Counted from the first letter of the stretch, positions 1-12,070 are shown. The stretch: 64,000 nt of DNA from Podocnemis expansa (GCA_007922195.1 ML682067.1:10042112-10106111), one strand, 5' to 3'. Translations and numbers: made by a program. The notes: a model not told the origin generated them from the letters alone.

Positions 1-112
1 TAGATATTATGGCAGGTGGAAGAATAACTGAGCTTAGCGTGGAACTTTGACAGCTGTAAACAAAACAATTTCCCTCCCTTCTGTGGCCAAAAATTACTAA
101 CTCAAATGTAAA

Positions 113-296
113 TAAACAAGGAGTCCTGTGCCAGTTTTAAAAACTAACAAATTTATTTATGACCTGAGCTTTTGTGGGAGAAAATCCCACTTTGTCAAAT
201 GCTTTGAAGATGGGGAACTTACAGAATGGAAGGAAATAAATGCAGGGAAGTGTAAGTCATAGGATCAGGTCAGACTGTTACAGCAAATCAAAGCTG
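113..296 (-). mobile_element. PLE family A 3' tail, truncated
   Basis: Reverse complement of the tail that ends the PLE copy at 40410-40640: the GGAGTCCTGTG end, the TAACAAATTTATTTA tract, the TGGGAGAAAATCCCAC hairpin and the CAGCAAATC stretch all occur in the same order. No coding part is left. The hammerhead-like core is present but decayed (CTGANGA reads as TTGACAA). Family call by comparison inside the window. Confidence 0.75.
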
Positions 297-665
297 CCCC
301 TTTGGAACTTGGATTTGGTTTGTGGAGGATCAGCTTGTGTGTCTTGTAGGGTTGCACCACTCTGCCAACAATGTTGCAACCTGCAAACGGCTGAGAACTG
401 CCATAAATTGTTGTAACGAGTCACAAAACTACTCTCTGAGTCCATGATTTTTAGTGTCCAGCAGAATTATGAATGTATGTTCCAAAAGTCATCTTTTGAA
501 AGTGTTGTGTGGGTTTCCCTTAAAGATGAGGACTAATAGGTCAGATATGGAGTGATCACTTTGTGAATGTTTGTTCATGGGTAATAGGGTATTTTTGTCT
601 TTCGTTGCTTTCTCTGTGTGACTTTATTCGAGAACAGCAATTGTCTGGTTTCACACACACCACAC
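297..665 (-). mobile_element. PLE family B fragment (nuclease-end coding region)
   Basis: Shares ordered blocks with 62160-62370: a TCAGATATGGAGTGATCACT block, a TTGTGAA..GTTCA block, and a TTGTCTGGTTTCAC block, all read on the minus strand. In the better preserved copy the minus strand encodes a VGET motif typical of PLE GIY-YIG nucleases. Frame is broken. It directly abuts a family A tail, as also happens near 62373. Confidence 0.55.
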
Positions 666-1740
666 TCTTGAATTAACCATAATACTAAAATACAAAACCA
701 CCCTATCTCCTATGAGCAAACATTTTTCCCTTGAACTTTACGTGGACAAGTATAATGTTGAAATTATTTCCCCTCCATTTATGGTTAGTTCATCAGCAAC
801 TTTGGTAGTAAATCTTTTCCTCATTTGAAATACTCAGTAATTACAAAAGAAGTAGGACCTTGCTGCACAATTAAAATACAGGTTAACAAATTTTCACTGA
901 TTTTGAGACTGCTGTACAGATATTTTTTAGTTAGATTGCATCCCAAAAGTGAGATATTAAGTATGAAGACTATTAAAAGTTTTCGGATTATCTCAGATAT
1001 CAGTTTGAAATAGTTGGCGTACATGCTTTGTCTCTGATACACCCTAACTCTGTTTTGAAAGATACTCAACTGGGATAAGTTGAGATTCCTAACAGTCAGC
1101 AAGCTAATGCAGTGGAAAGTGGGCAATGAATGAAGACAGAGCTAGTTAGATGATAATCAATGAATACTTAGATGAATTTTGTGATTCTTTTAAAGTTGTT
1201 GAGTAATTTATTTTAATTATTTGCACATCTCCTGGACCTGCATTAATAATTTATGAACATTTATGTATTTTGTGAAATGTTTCATGTTAAAATTAATTTT
1301 GAAGCAGGAACATCTTGGAATTTTGTATCAGCCAATTTATTTTGTTTTTAAATCCTGGTTTTATTTCATCATCATGAATCATATGCAGGTTATCTTATTT
1401 GCAAGTTTACAGAGGATTTTCTTCCACAAGATGGCACTATAATCCTTTAGATAATTGTAAGGGCAAGGTGACTTTTTTCTTTAAATTATATTTTTTTACA
1501 TAAACGTTCAAAACATATACAGAGAACAACACCATGACGTGAATGTTTCTAACAGATTTTACAATGACAAGTTTAAAATCCTAGTGGATAATCTTTTGAT
1601 AATACAAATTTGCTACTTAATCCTTTAAAAGGAAAATCAATTTTGTTGAAAAAATTTACCCCTTGCAGTTTTCATGATAAATGTGAGGAATTTTGGAGTG
1701 GAACATATTCTCAAATATCATGTTAATAAATCAGTAATTT
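666..1740. other. AT-rich intergenic DNA, nothing recognised
   Basis: No frame over about 100 codons with family resemblance, no terminal repeats and no RNA gene seen. The short opposing frames near 821-1126 look like chance. Confidence 0.6.
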
Positions 1741-1852
1741 AGGCCCTGACTCAGTAAAGCACTTAAACATGTGCTTAACTATAATTACACACTTATGTGC
1801 TTTGCTGAATAGACTTGGATTTAATGTGCATACGTGCTTTTGCCAAATGAAG
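1741..1852. mobile_element. Old palindromic MITE fragment
   Basis: Begins with a GGCCCTGACTCAGTAAAGC-like end and an AAGCACTTAAACATGTGCTTAA core; ends near GTGCTTTGCTGAATAG-like sequence. This is the layout of the old amniote inverted-repeat elements whose ends read roughly 'CCTGAT.CAGCAAAGCAC'. Heavily diverged. Confidence 0.45.
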
Positions 1853-2566
1853 GTCTTAGACCAGACTAGGTCAAAATCTGAGCCTTTTTGCTAGTGCTAC
1901 CCACCAACACTCTTCAGCTCCTCCAAAAAACAATGCAAAAATAATGCTGGTTTCTTGTGGGGTTTTTTCATTCATATTCTTACTGACCTAGAGGGGTCCA
2001 CATAGTTGCTAGCTGAGATTAGTCCTGTGAGGAGCATCAAGAATCCCGGTGAAGAAGGATGGGATGCTATTTGTTCAAATGTGTATTATACCTCTTGACA
2101 ATGGGTCACAATGATTGCTTCACAATTTGGTTGTGAATTCCAAATTCGAAGGCATCCGGAGTTGGATTTACCTTTTATCTATTTAGCTGCACCTTGAGTC
2201 TGTCTGGAAAGGTTAATCTTTATTTTAATTACATTGATTTCCTCCAGTGACTCAAGAGTATGAGTAATAGCCTCAGGGCAAACTGTTAGGTACTAGGGCA
2301 CAAAACCCAACTTGGTTCTGAATTCTGCACTTTGCTTTCACCAATCAGTTGCTAAACATAGACTTCTTGAATACTACAGCAGCCTTGACACAGACATTTC
2401 TCTTGGGTACTCAGATCTATTTCACCATCCAACTGTGTGTACGTTCATGGTAGGTGGTTCCTTATGGCAAGAATCACAGCAATATTCAGGTTAGTCCCAG
2501 TCCCCAAGAGGACTTGCCCCTGATCAGTTGTCCCTTTGATCTCACTCTAAAGACAGTGCTTGTAGT
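1853..2566. other. Intergenic DNA, nothing recognised
   Basis: No supported coding frame or repeat boundary seen between the MITE fragment and the hAT element. Confidence 0.5.
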
Positions 2567-3108
2567 CAGTAGTACAGGGGTCAGCAACCTTTTCCGACCC
2601 CTGTGCCAGTCCTTCCTCCTCTATCCTCAACTGGTGCCAGTGGCCCTCTCTGCTGAAAAAATGTGGTGGCTGCCTGAAAATTCAGCAGCAGTTATGGCTG
2701 GAGTGGGAGTGCCTCCTAGGCATGCCACAGAAAGAAGTCACCCAGTGATTCATCTTGGTGGTGTGCTTGGAGACAGGGGTCCCCAGGCATGCCACAAAAA
2801 GAAGTGGCTCCTTTCAGGGGTTCCCAGGCATGCCGCAGAACGAAGCTGCCTGGAGTGGCTCCTTTGGGGAGCATCACACTACAGAGAGGAGCTACACTAG
2901 GCAGCTTATTTCTGTGTCACATGGAGGCATAGGCATGGGGGTACCCCCTTGTGTCCCAACTGCAGCTGAAAGAAGCCACCCAGAGTGGTTTTTGGTGGCA
3001 GGAGTGACAATTTCTGTGGTACTGCAGAAGGGGCCACATGCTGCTCTGAATGGGTGCTGGTGCCACTGGCAGCACACGTGCCAGGTGTTGCCTACCCCTG
3101 CAGTAGTA
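2567..3108. mobile_element. Non-autonomous hAT element, family 1, with perfect 8-bp TSDs
   Basis: The element proper is 2575-3100. The left end CAGGGGTCAGCAACC and the right end GTTGCCTACCCCTG are terminal inverted repeats. The 8-bp target-site duplication CAGTAGTA is exact at 2567-2574 and 3101-3108. The inside holds several degenerate copies of a GCATGCC(A/G)CAGAA..AAG module followed by CTGCCTGGAGTGGCTCC-like sequence, also seen at 38053-38625 and 45880-46335. Open frames of 100-150 codons inside run in several frames and both strands, so they are composition, not genes. No transposase. Confidence 0.88.
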
Positions 3109-4747
3109 TAAGAAACCATCTGAAGATTTATTGAATAGGAAAAGGAAACAAGGGAGTTATTTATAGAGTTAAAACAGATAAAAATAAGTACACAAATGAC
3201 CAACAACCTTGTTTCAAAAGTTAATAGTATGTTCTCTAATCAGCAAATGCTCTATGTCCTTTAATGCTAACCCAGACTAAGCTGCTGGGAATCTCTTGTG
3301 TATGTCTAGAAAACCTTGCCATCCCTCACCTTGAGTCCAAGCAGCAATTTCCTCCTTGTTATGGGTTTTATTCCACCCTTGCCCATGTACTTAAGATGTG
3401 ACTTTATGGATGGGCGGAATCCACTTATCTTTGTTGGGAGGGAGGCAGAACAACAATCTTTTGTCATTTTATTGATGCTACATTGGGAAATTCCAGTTGC
3501 AAAGTCCCACAATAGTATGTCTGCTATCCAGGAACCTTTCTTTTTGGAAAGGGTGTAAAGCCTGACGTTGAATATCAGTCCTTCACACTCATTAACGTCT
3601 CTCTTGTTTGGTAATTTACCTTGCCAGAGAGGCTCAGAATACAACACAATACAACTGCTCTAATGTTACCTTGCAACATGGAATACAGATATTATAAATG
3701 AGATTAATGCATTTAATAAAGTATAAGCATATTTGTTCATAATTCTAATACCTATTTTAACAATACTAACACTCAGGTGAGGCACACTATGTAGCTATGT
3801 ATTTCTCAATGCTCAGTTAAGATGTGGAAACCTTGGCATATGTGGGTGTATGAACCACCAGCATCACAGTAGGTTTCTGATAAACAAACACTGTAACTAT
3901 ATAATAACTAAAGTTCATCCGCTGGGATTTGGATTCTGATGACAAAAACTATGAGACATTGGGAAGGGGATGTAGCCATCTTATCGTGACAGCATCATCT
4001 GGAGATTGCAAGCAGATCCATCCACCATTGAGATGTTAAAGAGTGCGGTCAATAGCACACTGTTTGTTCCTGAGCTCCCCAGGGGCAGGGCAGAGAGCCC
4101 TGGAAGCCACAGTGGTACAGATATAAGTTAAATGCCTGTGACCACAATGTATCCTATAGTAACAAAGAAGAATTTGTTGGTTCACAGGGTGGTTCTGAGG
4201 TGCATGTGAGACTGATCCAAACAGACTAGGGACTGCAAATCTATGTCCCCTTTTTTTGCCAAGAAATGTGGCATTGTTTCAAAACATAGTCCTCCTGCAC
4301 CAGTTGTTGCTGCTGTTTCTTAGAAAGGTTATGTCTGATGTACTGGCTGAGAGGCTCAGTTATTTCAGAAAAGGGGTCATCTTCACCTTAACTGGAATTT
4401 TTTATGTGGCTTTGAGATGGAATCAAGCAAGCTGGTTTGATAGTTGGCTTCGACCAGGGCCCTGCTTTCCTTCTAAATTGCTAGAGGAGCAATGCCTGCT
4501 GGGATCAGAAGGTTGAACAATGGAATTGTCTGGGTTGCACCTGTGATGATACAGAGGGCAGAGTTGGTCATTAAATTCAGCTTGCCATAATGGCAACTAG
4601 AAACCCTTGCTGTCACACAAAATTTGGCAGTAAATTAAGGAAAACCAATGAATTCTTTCCTAAACAGAATAAAATATGCAAAATTTATTTAATTTTATTG
4701 CAGTGTTTTCTTGCAGAAGATGGTTTCTTAAGAGAGGACAAAGATAG
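3109..4747. other. Intergenic DNA, nothing recognised
   Basis: An open frame of 113 codons on the minus strand (3306-3647) and an opposing 80-codon frame have no features I recognise. No repeat boundaries were found. Confidence 0.5.
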
Positions 4748-5036
4748 TCCTGTGGTTAATGCTCTGGAGTGGAACCAAAAGGGTGCTATGTCAATTCCTT
4801 GCTCTGTCAGACTCCCTGCATGACCTTGGGAAAGTCAATTATTCTCCCTGTTCCTCAGTCCTCATCTATAAAATGGAAAGTATAATCCTCTCTTCCTTCC
4901 TTTCTTCTGTTGGGTGTTTTGTCTATGTAAAGCACATATGTTCTTAGAATAGGGATGGTCTCTTACTGTATATGTTTACAGCACCTAAACAATGAGGGCG
5001 TGACCTTGGTTGCCCCTCTGGGTACTATTGTAATTC
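4748..5036 (+). repeat. CORE-SINE (MIR-like)
   Basis: The order is that of a MIR/CORE-SINE: a tRNA-like head (TGGTTAATGCTCTGGAGT), then GACCTTGGGAAAGTCAATTA, then CCTCATCTATAAAATGGAAAG, and a 3' tail with TTTACAGCACCTAAACAATG..GGTACTATTGTAATTC. This tail type is common in sauropsid CORE-SINEs. Diverged, so old. Confidence 0.75.
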
Positions 5037-5040
5037 TAAG

Positions 5041-5335
5041 ATCCAAAGGGGTAGCCATGTTAGTGTAGTTCAGTAAAACAAACAAATTTGGATTTGACCT
5101 CATCTCCCTCTGTATGCTGTTCCCCAGCGTTTGAATCTTTACAGCTGTTTTGATTTGCTGTTACAGCATGACCTGCTCCTATGACTTACACTTCTCTTCA
5201 TTTATTTCCTACCATTCTGTAAGTTCCCCCATCTTCAAAGAGTCTGACAAAGTAGGATTTTCTCCAGTGAAAGCTCATGCAAAAAGTAAATTTGTCAGTC
5301 TTTAAGTGCCACAGGACTCCTTGCTTGTTTGTTTT
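5041..5335 (+). mobile_element. PLE family A tail with inverted terminal piece
   Basis: A short minus-orientation stretch (GGGGTAGCCATGTTAGTGTA, then AAAACAAACAA) is followed by a plus-orientation tail: GATTTGCTGTTACAG, ATCTTCAAAGAG, the decayed hammerhead-like block at about 5239-5280, then TTAAGTGCCACAGGACTCC and TTGTTTGTTTTATTG. The outer ends are therefore mutually inverted, a reduced form of the palindromes at 35951 and 55100. Confidence 0.75.
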
Positions 5336-5336
5336 A

Positions 5337-6547
5337 TTGTAATTCTACTAATCTTTGGTGAATTAGAAAGACCATGATACACTAATTCCCTTACAGGAAA
5401 AGAGGGAGTTGAATATGTTTCTTATGAGAATGTGACATTACACTGTCAATATTCTTTGGGTTTCGGCCAAACTTTAGCCTTTATTGGTATACTTGGATTT
5501 TGCTATTGTGTTCTGATATCAATAAGTGTATTTGGTAACCAAAAACGTAACAGACTTTTAATTTAGTTAAATTCCTATCAGTAGCTCGAACAGCAATAGC
5601 TAATGTTATATGAGCTGTACATCAATGGTTACTGTAGACTGCAGTGCTGTCTAAGTGATAGTTAAATTTTATGAAGCTGATTAGCCACCAAAAAGATTTT
5701 CCTAAAATTACAAGGTAAAAAGATATAGCTAATATTGTCCAGTTTACACCCATTGCACAGTTTTAAGGAGTGTTAGTATAAAAAAAAAAAATCCAAAAAA
5801 ATAAATTACAGATTCAGTCATAAATGACAACTTCTTTGTTACATGAACACTTTTTCTTTCTTTTTTGAACAATATGTTGGATAAGGAGGCAGGCAAGCTC
5901 TTTTGAGATTGTGTTAGAAAGAATTTAGTGTAAAAACACTTATTAATGAAGTGGCAATAAAACTGCATTACATCAAGAGAAAAGAAGTTTTTTAACATGA
6001 AATGTTCTGTTATAGCATTTGGAATAGTTACATTGTACTGGATGCAATATAATTTATTGCTTTCAATAGTATACTGCTTTAGCACCACACATGTACAATA
6101 ATCTTAGGCAAATATATTTTCTATACTTCTGATATTGATGGGGCGGGTAGCACAATCCATTTTTAAAGTTGATCAGCACTTCAGATTCTGTGATCTGGCT
6201 ACCTGGACAGTGAAAGAAGACACACACTTCCAGTGTCAATCTACTGAAAGCGTGGAAGGCCAGGGAGGGCCTACTCATCACCCCTTTCCCCTCACAATCC
6301 AAACTGGAGACTCTAGTCAAGAGACCACTGGAGTCAGGACCAGTCACTATGGTATGAGAGCTTAACCTCAAACAGTAAGGACAACGGTGACATGTCATAC
6401 AGGTCTTCCTAGATATCTTATCAGTCTGCCCATGGCAGATGAAAGTTGTGAGCCATTCCATTGTTACTGTCTGAGAACGAAATGGGTACTTTGACCACCA
6501 GCCCCTTCCAAGGAAGATGTGAGGCACTTTTGGGAAGGAATCAGAAA
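5337..6547. other. Intergenic DNA, possible upstream gypsy remnant at right end
   Basis: Mostly AT-rich with an A11 run near 5780. From about 6490 the plus strand could be more of the gypsy pol region but is too broken to assign. The 201-codon minus-strand frame (6063-6668) overlaps the real plus-strand gypsy reading and is not supported. Confidence 0.4.
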
Positions 6548-7735
6548 ACATGCTGAACTTGCGAGTGGTAGAAGAATCATAGAGTGAATGGCAGAGACTG
6601 ATAGTCCTGGTGAGAAAACCAGAATGGGCCATCTGATTCTGTTTTGACTTTTGCAAGGTCAATGTCATCTTCTGATTTGATGCCTACTTGATGCCATGGG
6701 TAGAAGAGTTCCTGGAATGGCTGGACAGGGCTATCTACATTAGATCTGATGAAAGAATATCAGCAAATACCTCTGACACCAAACTTGCAAGCAAAAATGG
6801 CCTTCCCTACAATGTCTGGCCTATTTCAATTCACAATGATGTCATTTGGACTGCATGGGGCAGCTGCCATATTTCAGCAGTTAAAGCAGACCCATGAGCA
6901 ACATGCTGCAGCATACAGTGATGACATCATGATATACAGTGACATTTGGGTAGACCACCTCCAAGATCTCCCCAGTTTGCTAAGAGCTCCTAAGGAGGCT
7001 GGGTTCATGGTGACCCTGGCCAAATACCACCTTGGGCAGAAGGAGGTGATTTACTTACGTACCCCATGGGACAAGGGAAAAATATGGTTCCTGGTTGATA
7101 AGGTGCAGACCCGGTGGGTGTGGCCTGCTCAGACAAGAAAGAAGTAGGTGCAGCAGTTCCTCAGGCTAACTGTATACTACCACCAGTTTGTGCCAGAATT
7201 TGAAACACTAATGGCTTCCCTGCTGGACCTGATTAAGAACTCAGATTCCTGAAAGGTTCAGTGGTCTGAGGAATGCAAAATGGCCTTCCTGGTCCTGAAG
7301 GGATGGCTGGCTTAGAAACTGATCATGGCACACTCAGACTTTATGATGCTTTTCATCCTACAGACCAATGCCTTGAAAGTAGGAATCAGGGCCATCCTGT
7401 CACAGGAGACTGATGGGGAAGAGCATCTGATCCTTTACCTGAGCCACAAGTTGCTTCCCATGGAGATCTGGTATTCAACCAACATCTTTAAAATGGATGT
7501 TGGATACCCTATAATATCATCAAATAGTACCATATGATCACCAAAAACATACCCTTCTGATGGCCAAACAGCATGAAAGACCTCCCATACTTAGATCATG
7601 TGGTGGTACCTCTCCCTTCAGTCTTATGACTTCCACGTACTGCTTCAGTCAGGTAGGGCATATGCTAATGCAGATTTCTTTTCCAGAATGCGTGAGGAGG
7701 AGGCGGAGGACAGGCACCTGCTGGGTACCTTCTGG
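6548..7735 (+). pseudogene. Ty3/gypsy pol remnant: reverse transcriptase and RNase H
   Basis: Retroelement polymerase remnant. In one plus frame, broken by stops, the order is VEES..SEWQ, then VLVRKP, F(D)F.KVN, FDAY.MP, a QIPLTP-type block (about 6760), an F.LHGA..FQ block (about 6840), and the catalytic box AAYSDDIMIYSD (Y-x-D-D type, about 6908-6945). This is followed by HLQDL, AK.HLGQ and the thumb/connection. An RNase H region at 7325-7537 contains FILQTNA where the family has an Asp, so a catalytic residue is lost, then LSQE.DGEEH and an ADF-like end near 7670. Integrase is not visible: RNase H runs almost straight into the LTR-like block. Frameshifts, stops and the lost Asp mean it is dead. 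Confidence 0.85.
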
Positions 7736-8540
7736 AGAGGGTGGGTGTGCAACAGAGTGTATTAGCCCTGCACTGGACACAAAGGGGTTAACCCCATACT
7801 CTGGGCAGAGGAGGCCTTAGCCCCACCACTGCTGTGCATGCTTCACCTCGAATGGCCATATAAAAGGGAGCGAACCAGCCCAGTCATGCTGATTGCTGAG
7901 GAGAGAGACTGCATATTGCAGGCTTCCTCCTGTGAGCAGCTGGAGCTCCAGCCTACAGAGGTCAGGCATGCTAAGAGCCAGGTGGATACCTGGCTACTGT
8001 GAATGCCCAGGAGGGGACAGAGCTGTTTGGAGCTTTGATTGTTGATGATTCCATAGACTCAAAGAAGTTCATGGACAACTGCACTGGAGAAAAGGGTAGG
8101 AAGTAGTCCAGTGGAACTAAACACTCATCTGGTTGTGAAACAAGATAAAGGCAGTATGTTTCTGATGGACTGCCGCTGACATAATGGTGAAGCCATTCGC
8201 CACTACCAGGACCCTGCTTTGGGTCACAGTGGAGTGGGTTGGGCCCAGGTTCCCCTACCTTGACTGCCAACCACTTCTCGGTAGAGGCTCATTTGCCTCT
8301 GTACATTATCTCCCAGAGCTACACTGAGGAGGGTCACCATATTGACTCTGGCTATTGAGGAGGGTAGTCATACTGACTCTGGCTATTAGAACACATACTC
8401 CTGAATAAGAGAGTCATTCTATTGACCCCTACCATTAGACCAAATTATCCTGAGGCTAAGGACAGTCATTTTAATTCAGCCATGGGGCTATAATGCCTCT
8501 ACCTCCTCCCAAAAAAGTGACAGGGTTGACCACATCCTCC
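7736..8540 (+). mobile_element. Gypsy-type LTR remnant A
   Basis: Follows the pol remnant. It shares layout with 33055-33990: a TTAACCCC / TTAATCCT start, GCATGCTTCA about 20 bases before a TATAAAAG box (7859-7866), and a 3' part with CTCTGGCTATT units. Within it, about 33 bases ending TTGACTCTGGCTATT are repeated near 8323-8390. Exact LTR ends are not visible. Confidence 0.6.
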
Positions 8541-10140
8541 TTATGTTTGTCACCATCAGAAAGTTATCTTCACATCTGGAAGTATGAAATTTTAGCCTTG
8601 TGCTGTGTGTAAGACATCTCTGAAGATGATCTCATGAAAGAAGCAGCTGCTGAAAGGAACCCACAAATGTGAGGGAAAGAACTGAGATATGCTGTCCTGT
8701 TCAAAACAGACAGATCTCTGATAAATTCACGAGAGCATTCACAACTGGCCAACAAAGACAAACAATCTTCACTGGGGATTCCATATTAAGAATTGTGGAT
8801 AAGACATTCTGAAAGTGGCAGGAGGATAGCAGGACAGTTTGTTGCCTTCCAGTAGCGAAGAAAAGGGACATCACCACAAGAATAAAGAAAATTTTGAGGT
8901 TGGCAGGAGGGATTCCATTGCCAGTGATCCACATGGGTATAATTGCACAGATCCTGGAAAATTTCAGGGAGCTGTAAGAATGGAATATCAGGCAATCTTC
9001 TAAGAAATCCTTCCTGTCCCTCAAGTAAGAGAAGAAAGACAGCAGAAGATACTAGAGGTGAACAGTTGGGTAGATAAATGGTGTAGGAAGGAAGGCTTTG
9101 TTTTTGTGGGACGTTGGGGTACCTGCTAGGGAGAGTGGGACTGTATGGTTCTGATGGCCTCCATTTCAAAATTAGGCATACTGATTTGCTAGGTGAGAGA
9201 TTGGTTAAGTTAGGTAGGAGAGCTTTAAACTGACCATGAAGTGGTGATCATGATACAAACACTCAAATATATAAGCCAGCCTCTAGGCCTAATGCACGTG
9301 ACAGATCCAAGTACTATGGGGTAATTAAGAAACACATTTTAAAAATATCTATAAATACTTGGCATCTAGGTAATAAACAAGAAGAGTCGGTAGTGCTCAT
9401 GTGTAAGAGGAAATATGATGCGATTGATGTAACAGAGTGATCATCAAAGAGTTAACTCAATTACTCAGAGTGTTATGGGTTGGAGCCAGGCTCCATGTCC
9501 CCCTTACTTCCTGCTGAGTTAACTGGAATTCCCCCTCTAGCCTTTCCACCCCAATGTTGTGATGCAGTTACATGAAGCAACAAGTTCCCAGCCTGCAGTC
9601 CTATAACTAGACTGTATTTGTTGCATTGAATGTTCAGTCTCCTTACAAAAGTTGGTATTGCTGAAATTTGGTGGGATGGGTCATATAATTAGACTGTTAA
9701 AATTGTTGGTGACAATTTGTTTCCCAAGGATAGAATGGAAAAAAGAGGCAAGGGTGGCACTTTAAATAAAAAACCCAGTTAACTGTTATGAATTTGTGGA
9801 TGTAGATGACTCAGAATCATTGGACCTCATGTATCTATGTGCTGAAGTTCTTACTAATAAAACTAAAGATGGGTCTCTGCTGGGCATGTGTTATGGAGCA
9901 CCAAATCTCATTAAAGAACTGCTCCTTAAGGACCTCCTGTAATATGTAGGAAGAAAAATACTGTCATGGGATTCTTCAGTGTGGGGGACATTTATGGTAA
10001 ATAACACAACTTTCTTACAGTCTCTAAAAGAAAAAAAATAGATGATAATTTCTTAGCAGAGAAAGCCCTGCATTCAACGTGGGTGAACTCAACAGCTGAT
10101 CTCATTCTAATAGAAAAGGATAAGTTCATCACAGATCTAA
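8541..10140 (+). pseudogene. CR1 LINE 5' half: ORF1 end and endonuclease remnant
   Basis: Degenerate CR1-clade LINE on the plus strand. Near 9150-9235 a frame reads DGLHF..GERL..L.RRALN-like, which resembles the C-terminal part of the ORF1 esterase domain of some CR1/L3 elements. From about 9372 an endonuclease-like frame starts with NKQEE, KYDAIDVTE; after an unrelated stretch it resumes with VGIAEIWWDGSYN (about 9652), NLFPKDRMEKRGKGG and, near 9880, LLGMCYGAPN, the counterpart of the VGVCYRPP block of CR1 nucleases. Stops and gaps throughout. The first 500 bases are assigned with less confidence. Confidence 0.65.
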
Positions 10141-10312
10141 AAATTATCTGGGGGACTTGGCAGTGGTGGGGGCATGGTGGTGGCGGGGAGTCCCTGCACC
10201 AGGGGGCTTGGTGGTGGTAGTGGGGGCTTGGTGGCAGCAGTGGGCACTGTGTCACGCATAGCTGTGTATGCTGCCAACCATGTTGCATCTCAAAAAAGCT
10301 TGAGAACCTCTG
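10141..10312. mobile_element. hAT family 2 fragment
   Basis: Right end reads GCTTGAGAACCTCTG, the diverged end of the CAGTGGTTCTCAA-type hAT family. Upstream is G-rich GGTGGTGGGGGC-like sequence as in the element at 13033-13358. The left end is missing. Confidence 0.5.
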
Positions 10313-10389
10313 ATTTAGATACTAATGATCGTGGTCTGGTTACATTTATTTTGTGCATGCAGATTATATCACCAACCAATGATATGGTC

Positions 10390-10860
10390 ATCTGCAGGGG
10401 TGGAGTTTATAAGAGGCAGAGGGAGACATTGCCTTCCGTGATTGTGCGTTTTCTGCCCCCCGACTGAGGAAGGAGTGGGCCGTGGCCAGGAATGAGGCCT
10501 GCCATGGCAGCAACCTTGAGTCCTGCCCAGGGCCTCCTACTGCCTCAGTGGGAAGGCAGAAAGCAGCTGCTATTGGCAGCAGGACCCGGCCCCAGCTGGG
10601 GTTGTGGAGCCACTGCTGGCCACATGTTCGGGCCCTGGCCAAGAACCCAGAGCTGATGCTGCTGGTCAGGATCGGACCCCAGCAGGGGTCACAGAGCCAC
10701 CAACAACCATGGGTTTCAGGTCTGGCCTGGGATCCAGAGCTGCTGCCGCTGGCAGGATCCAGCCCCACATCCACTGGCAGCAGAAGCCAAATGAGGTGGG
10801 GGGGCTGGATATTTGGAGCTGCCTTCCTCCAGGCAGCCTCCAAAATCTGCCCATGTTTAT
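10390..10860. repeat. GC-rich unclassified repeat-like block
   Basis: Starts CAGGGGTGGAGTTTATAAGAG and runs to about 10850 with high GC compared with both flanks. Overlapping frames of 96-170 codons on both strands reflect composition. A hAT origin is possible from the CAGGGGTG start, but no matching right end or duplication was found. Confidence 0.3.
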
Positions 10861-11256
10861 TTGGAATTTTAAATGGATAGTCTGCCAAATTTGAAAGCAA
10901 TTGTCAGCATAATGGACTAGAAATGTACATTTAAAATGGGAAATATTAACAAAAAACTGGACCAGGGCATCCTACTGCATTTCGCAAAAGCCACAGTTCC
11001 ACTGATGACAAAAGCTTATGTTGGGCAAGAAGCAACCAAAAAAAAAAAAATCAATGTGACTATTGGAAAAAGGAGGAAGTAGTTTTAGAGTGCAATTTAA
11101 ATTATTGATGCGTCAAATAACCAAGGCTTCATTAGATTCATTACTCACAGACAGAACATCACAACACAGAAAGGGAAGGGTTACTATTTTACCCTTCTGA
11201 TTTGGGAAACATAGATTCACTGCATACAACCTGCTTCCAAAATTATAGGCTTTTGG

Positions 11257-11258
<2 letters not shown>

Positions 11259-11298
<40 letters not shown>

Positions 11299-11304
11299 AA
11301 AAAA
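11259..11304. repeat. (TA)n microsatellite with poly-A
   Basis: About 17 TA units followed by A12. Confidence 0.95.
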
Positions 11305-11834
11305 CAGCTATAGATATATATCCCCAAATTATTTACAACATATGGACATTTTCATGCATTATCCAAGACTTATGTACCTGTTCTTATCAGGTTCTTGTCT
11401 TTTGTTTGGAATATAATTTTCAAGTTATAAAAACATCATACCATTCTTATCAGTCTGTATCAGCACATGGTGCAATTTGGCAGGCCAGAACAAGACATAC
11501 ATCTTATCCTTTACACTTCCTACACATACCCAAGAACAGAGTTCATAATACAGTTCACCTACTAACGGAATATCTTTTAGCATCAGTGCAAAATGCAGTT
11601 CATATAAGTTTAGTGTAAGTGCAAAACCTTTTAGAAATATTGTACCTGAAACTAGCTAACAGTAGATAAAAATAACTATATGTTACAAGTTAAGAAACAC
11701 AGACAATTGATAAAGCATGCTAAGGATTCATTGAAGTATCAGTAACCAATAGGGCTATAGACAGTAAGAAGGCGTTCTGAAAACATATTAGGAACTAAAA
11801 GCCTCAAAACCCAACCCTTTTATTTCAGATGTAG
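11305..11834. other. AT-rich intergenic DNA, nothing recognised
   Basis: No supported frame or repeat. Confidence 0.5.
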
Positions 11835-12070
11835 GTCCATTGCTAGATGTAGATGGTAGCATTGTAAATAATGATGTAGAATACGGAGAAATATTGAATA
11901 GATATTTCTGTTCTGTATTTAGAATGAAGCAGGAAGATGTACCCATCCCATATGATTCTGTAGGTGGTATGGAAAGTTTACCATCTGTAGCAAAGGGGGA
12001 TGTGAAGCAGGATCTGCTAAAATTAAACATTTTCAAATCCAAAGGTCTGATGAGCTATCTCTTGCATCAC
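11835..12070 (+). pseudogene. CR1 LINE ORF2 fragment (start of the RT region)
   Basis: An 89-codon frame contains LLDVDG-like, VEYGEILNRYFCSVF, SVAKGDV and LLKLNIFKSKGL. This is the typical linker between CR1 endonuclease and RT, where families have 'AEVLNxFFASVF' and 'L.KLD..KS.GPDG'. The catalytic RT part is absent. It could belong to the CR1 at 8541-10140, separated by later insertions. Confidence 0.8.

Noticed and set aside
6063..6668. 201-codon open frame on the minus strand
   Set aside because: Overlaps the plus-strand gypsy reverse transcriptase reading; no recognised motif and no codon pattern of a gene.
10388..10900. 170-codon minus-strand frame and opposing plus frames
   Set aside because: GC-rich repeat-like block with open frames on both strands; no domain seen.
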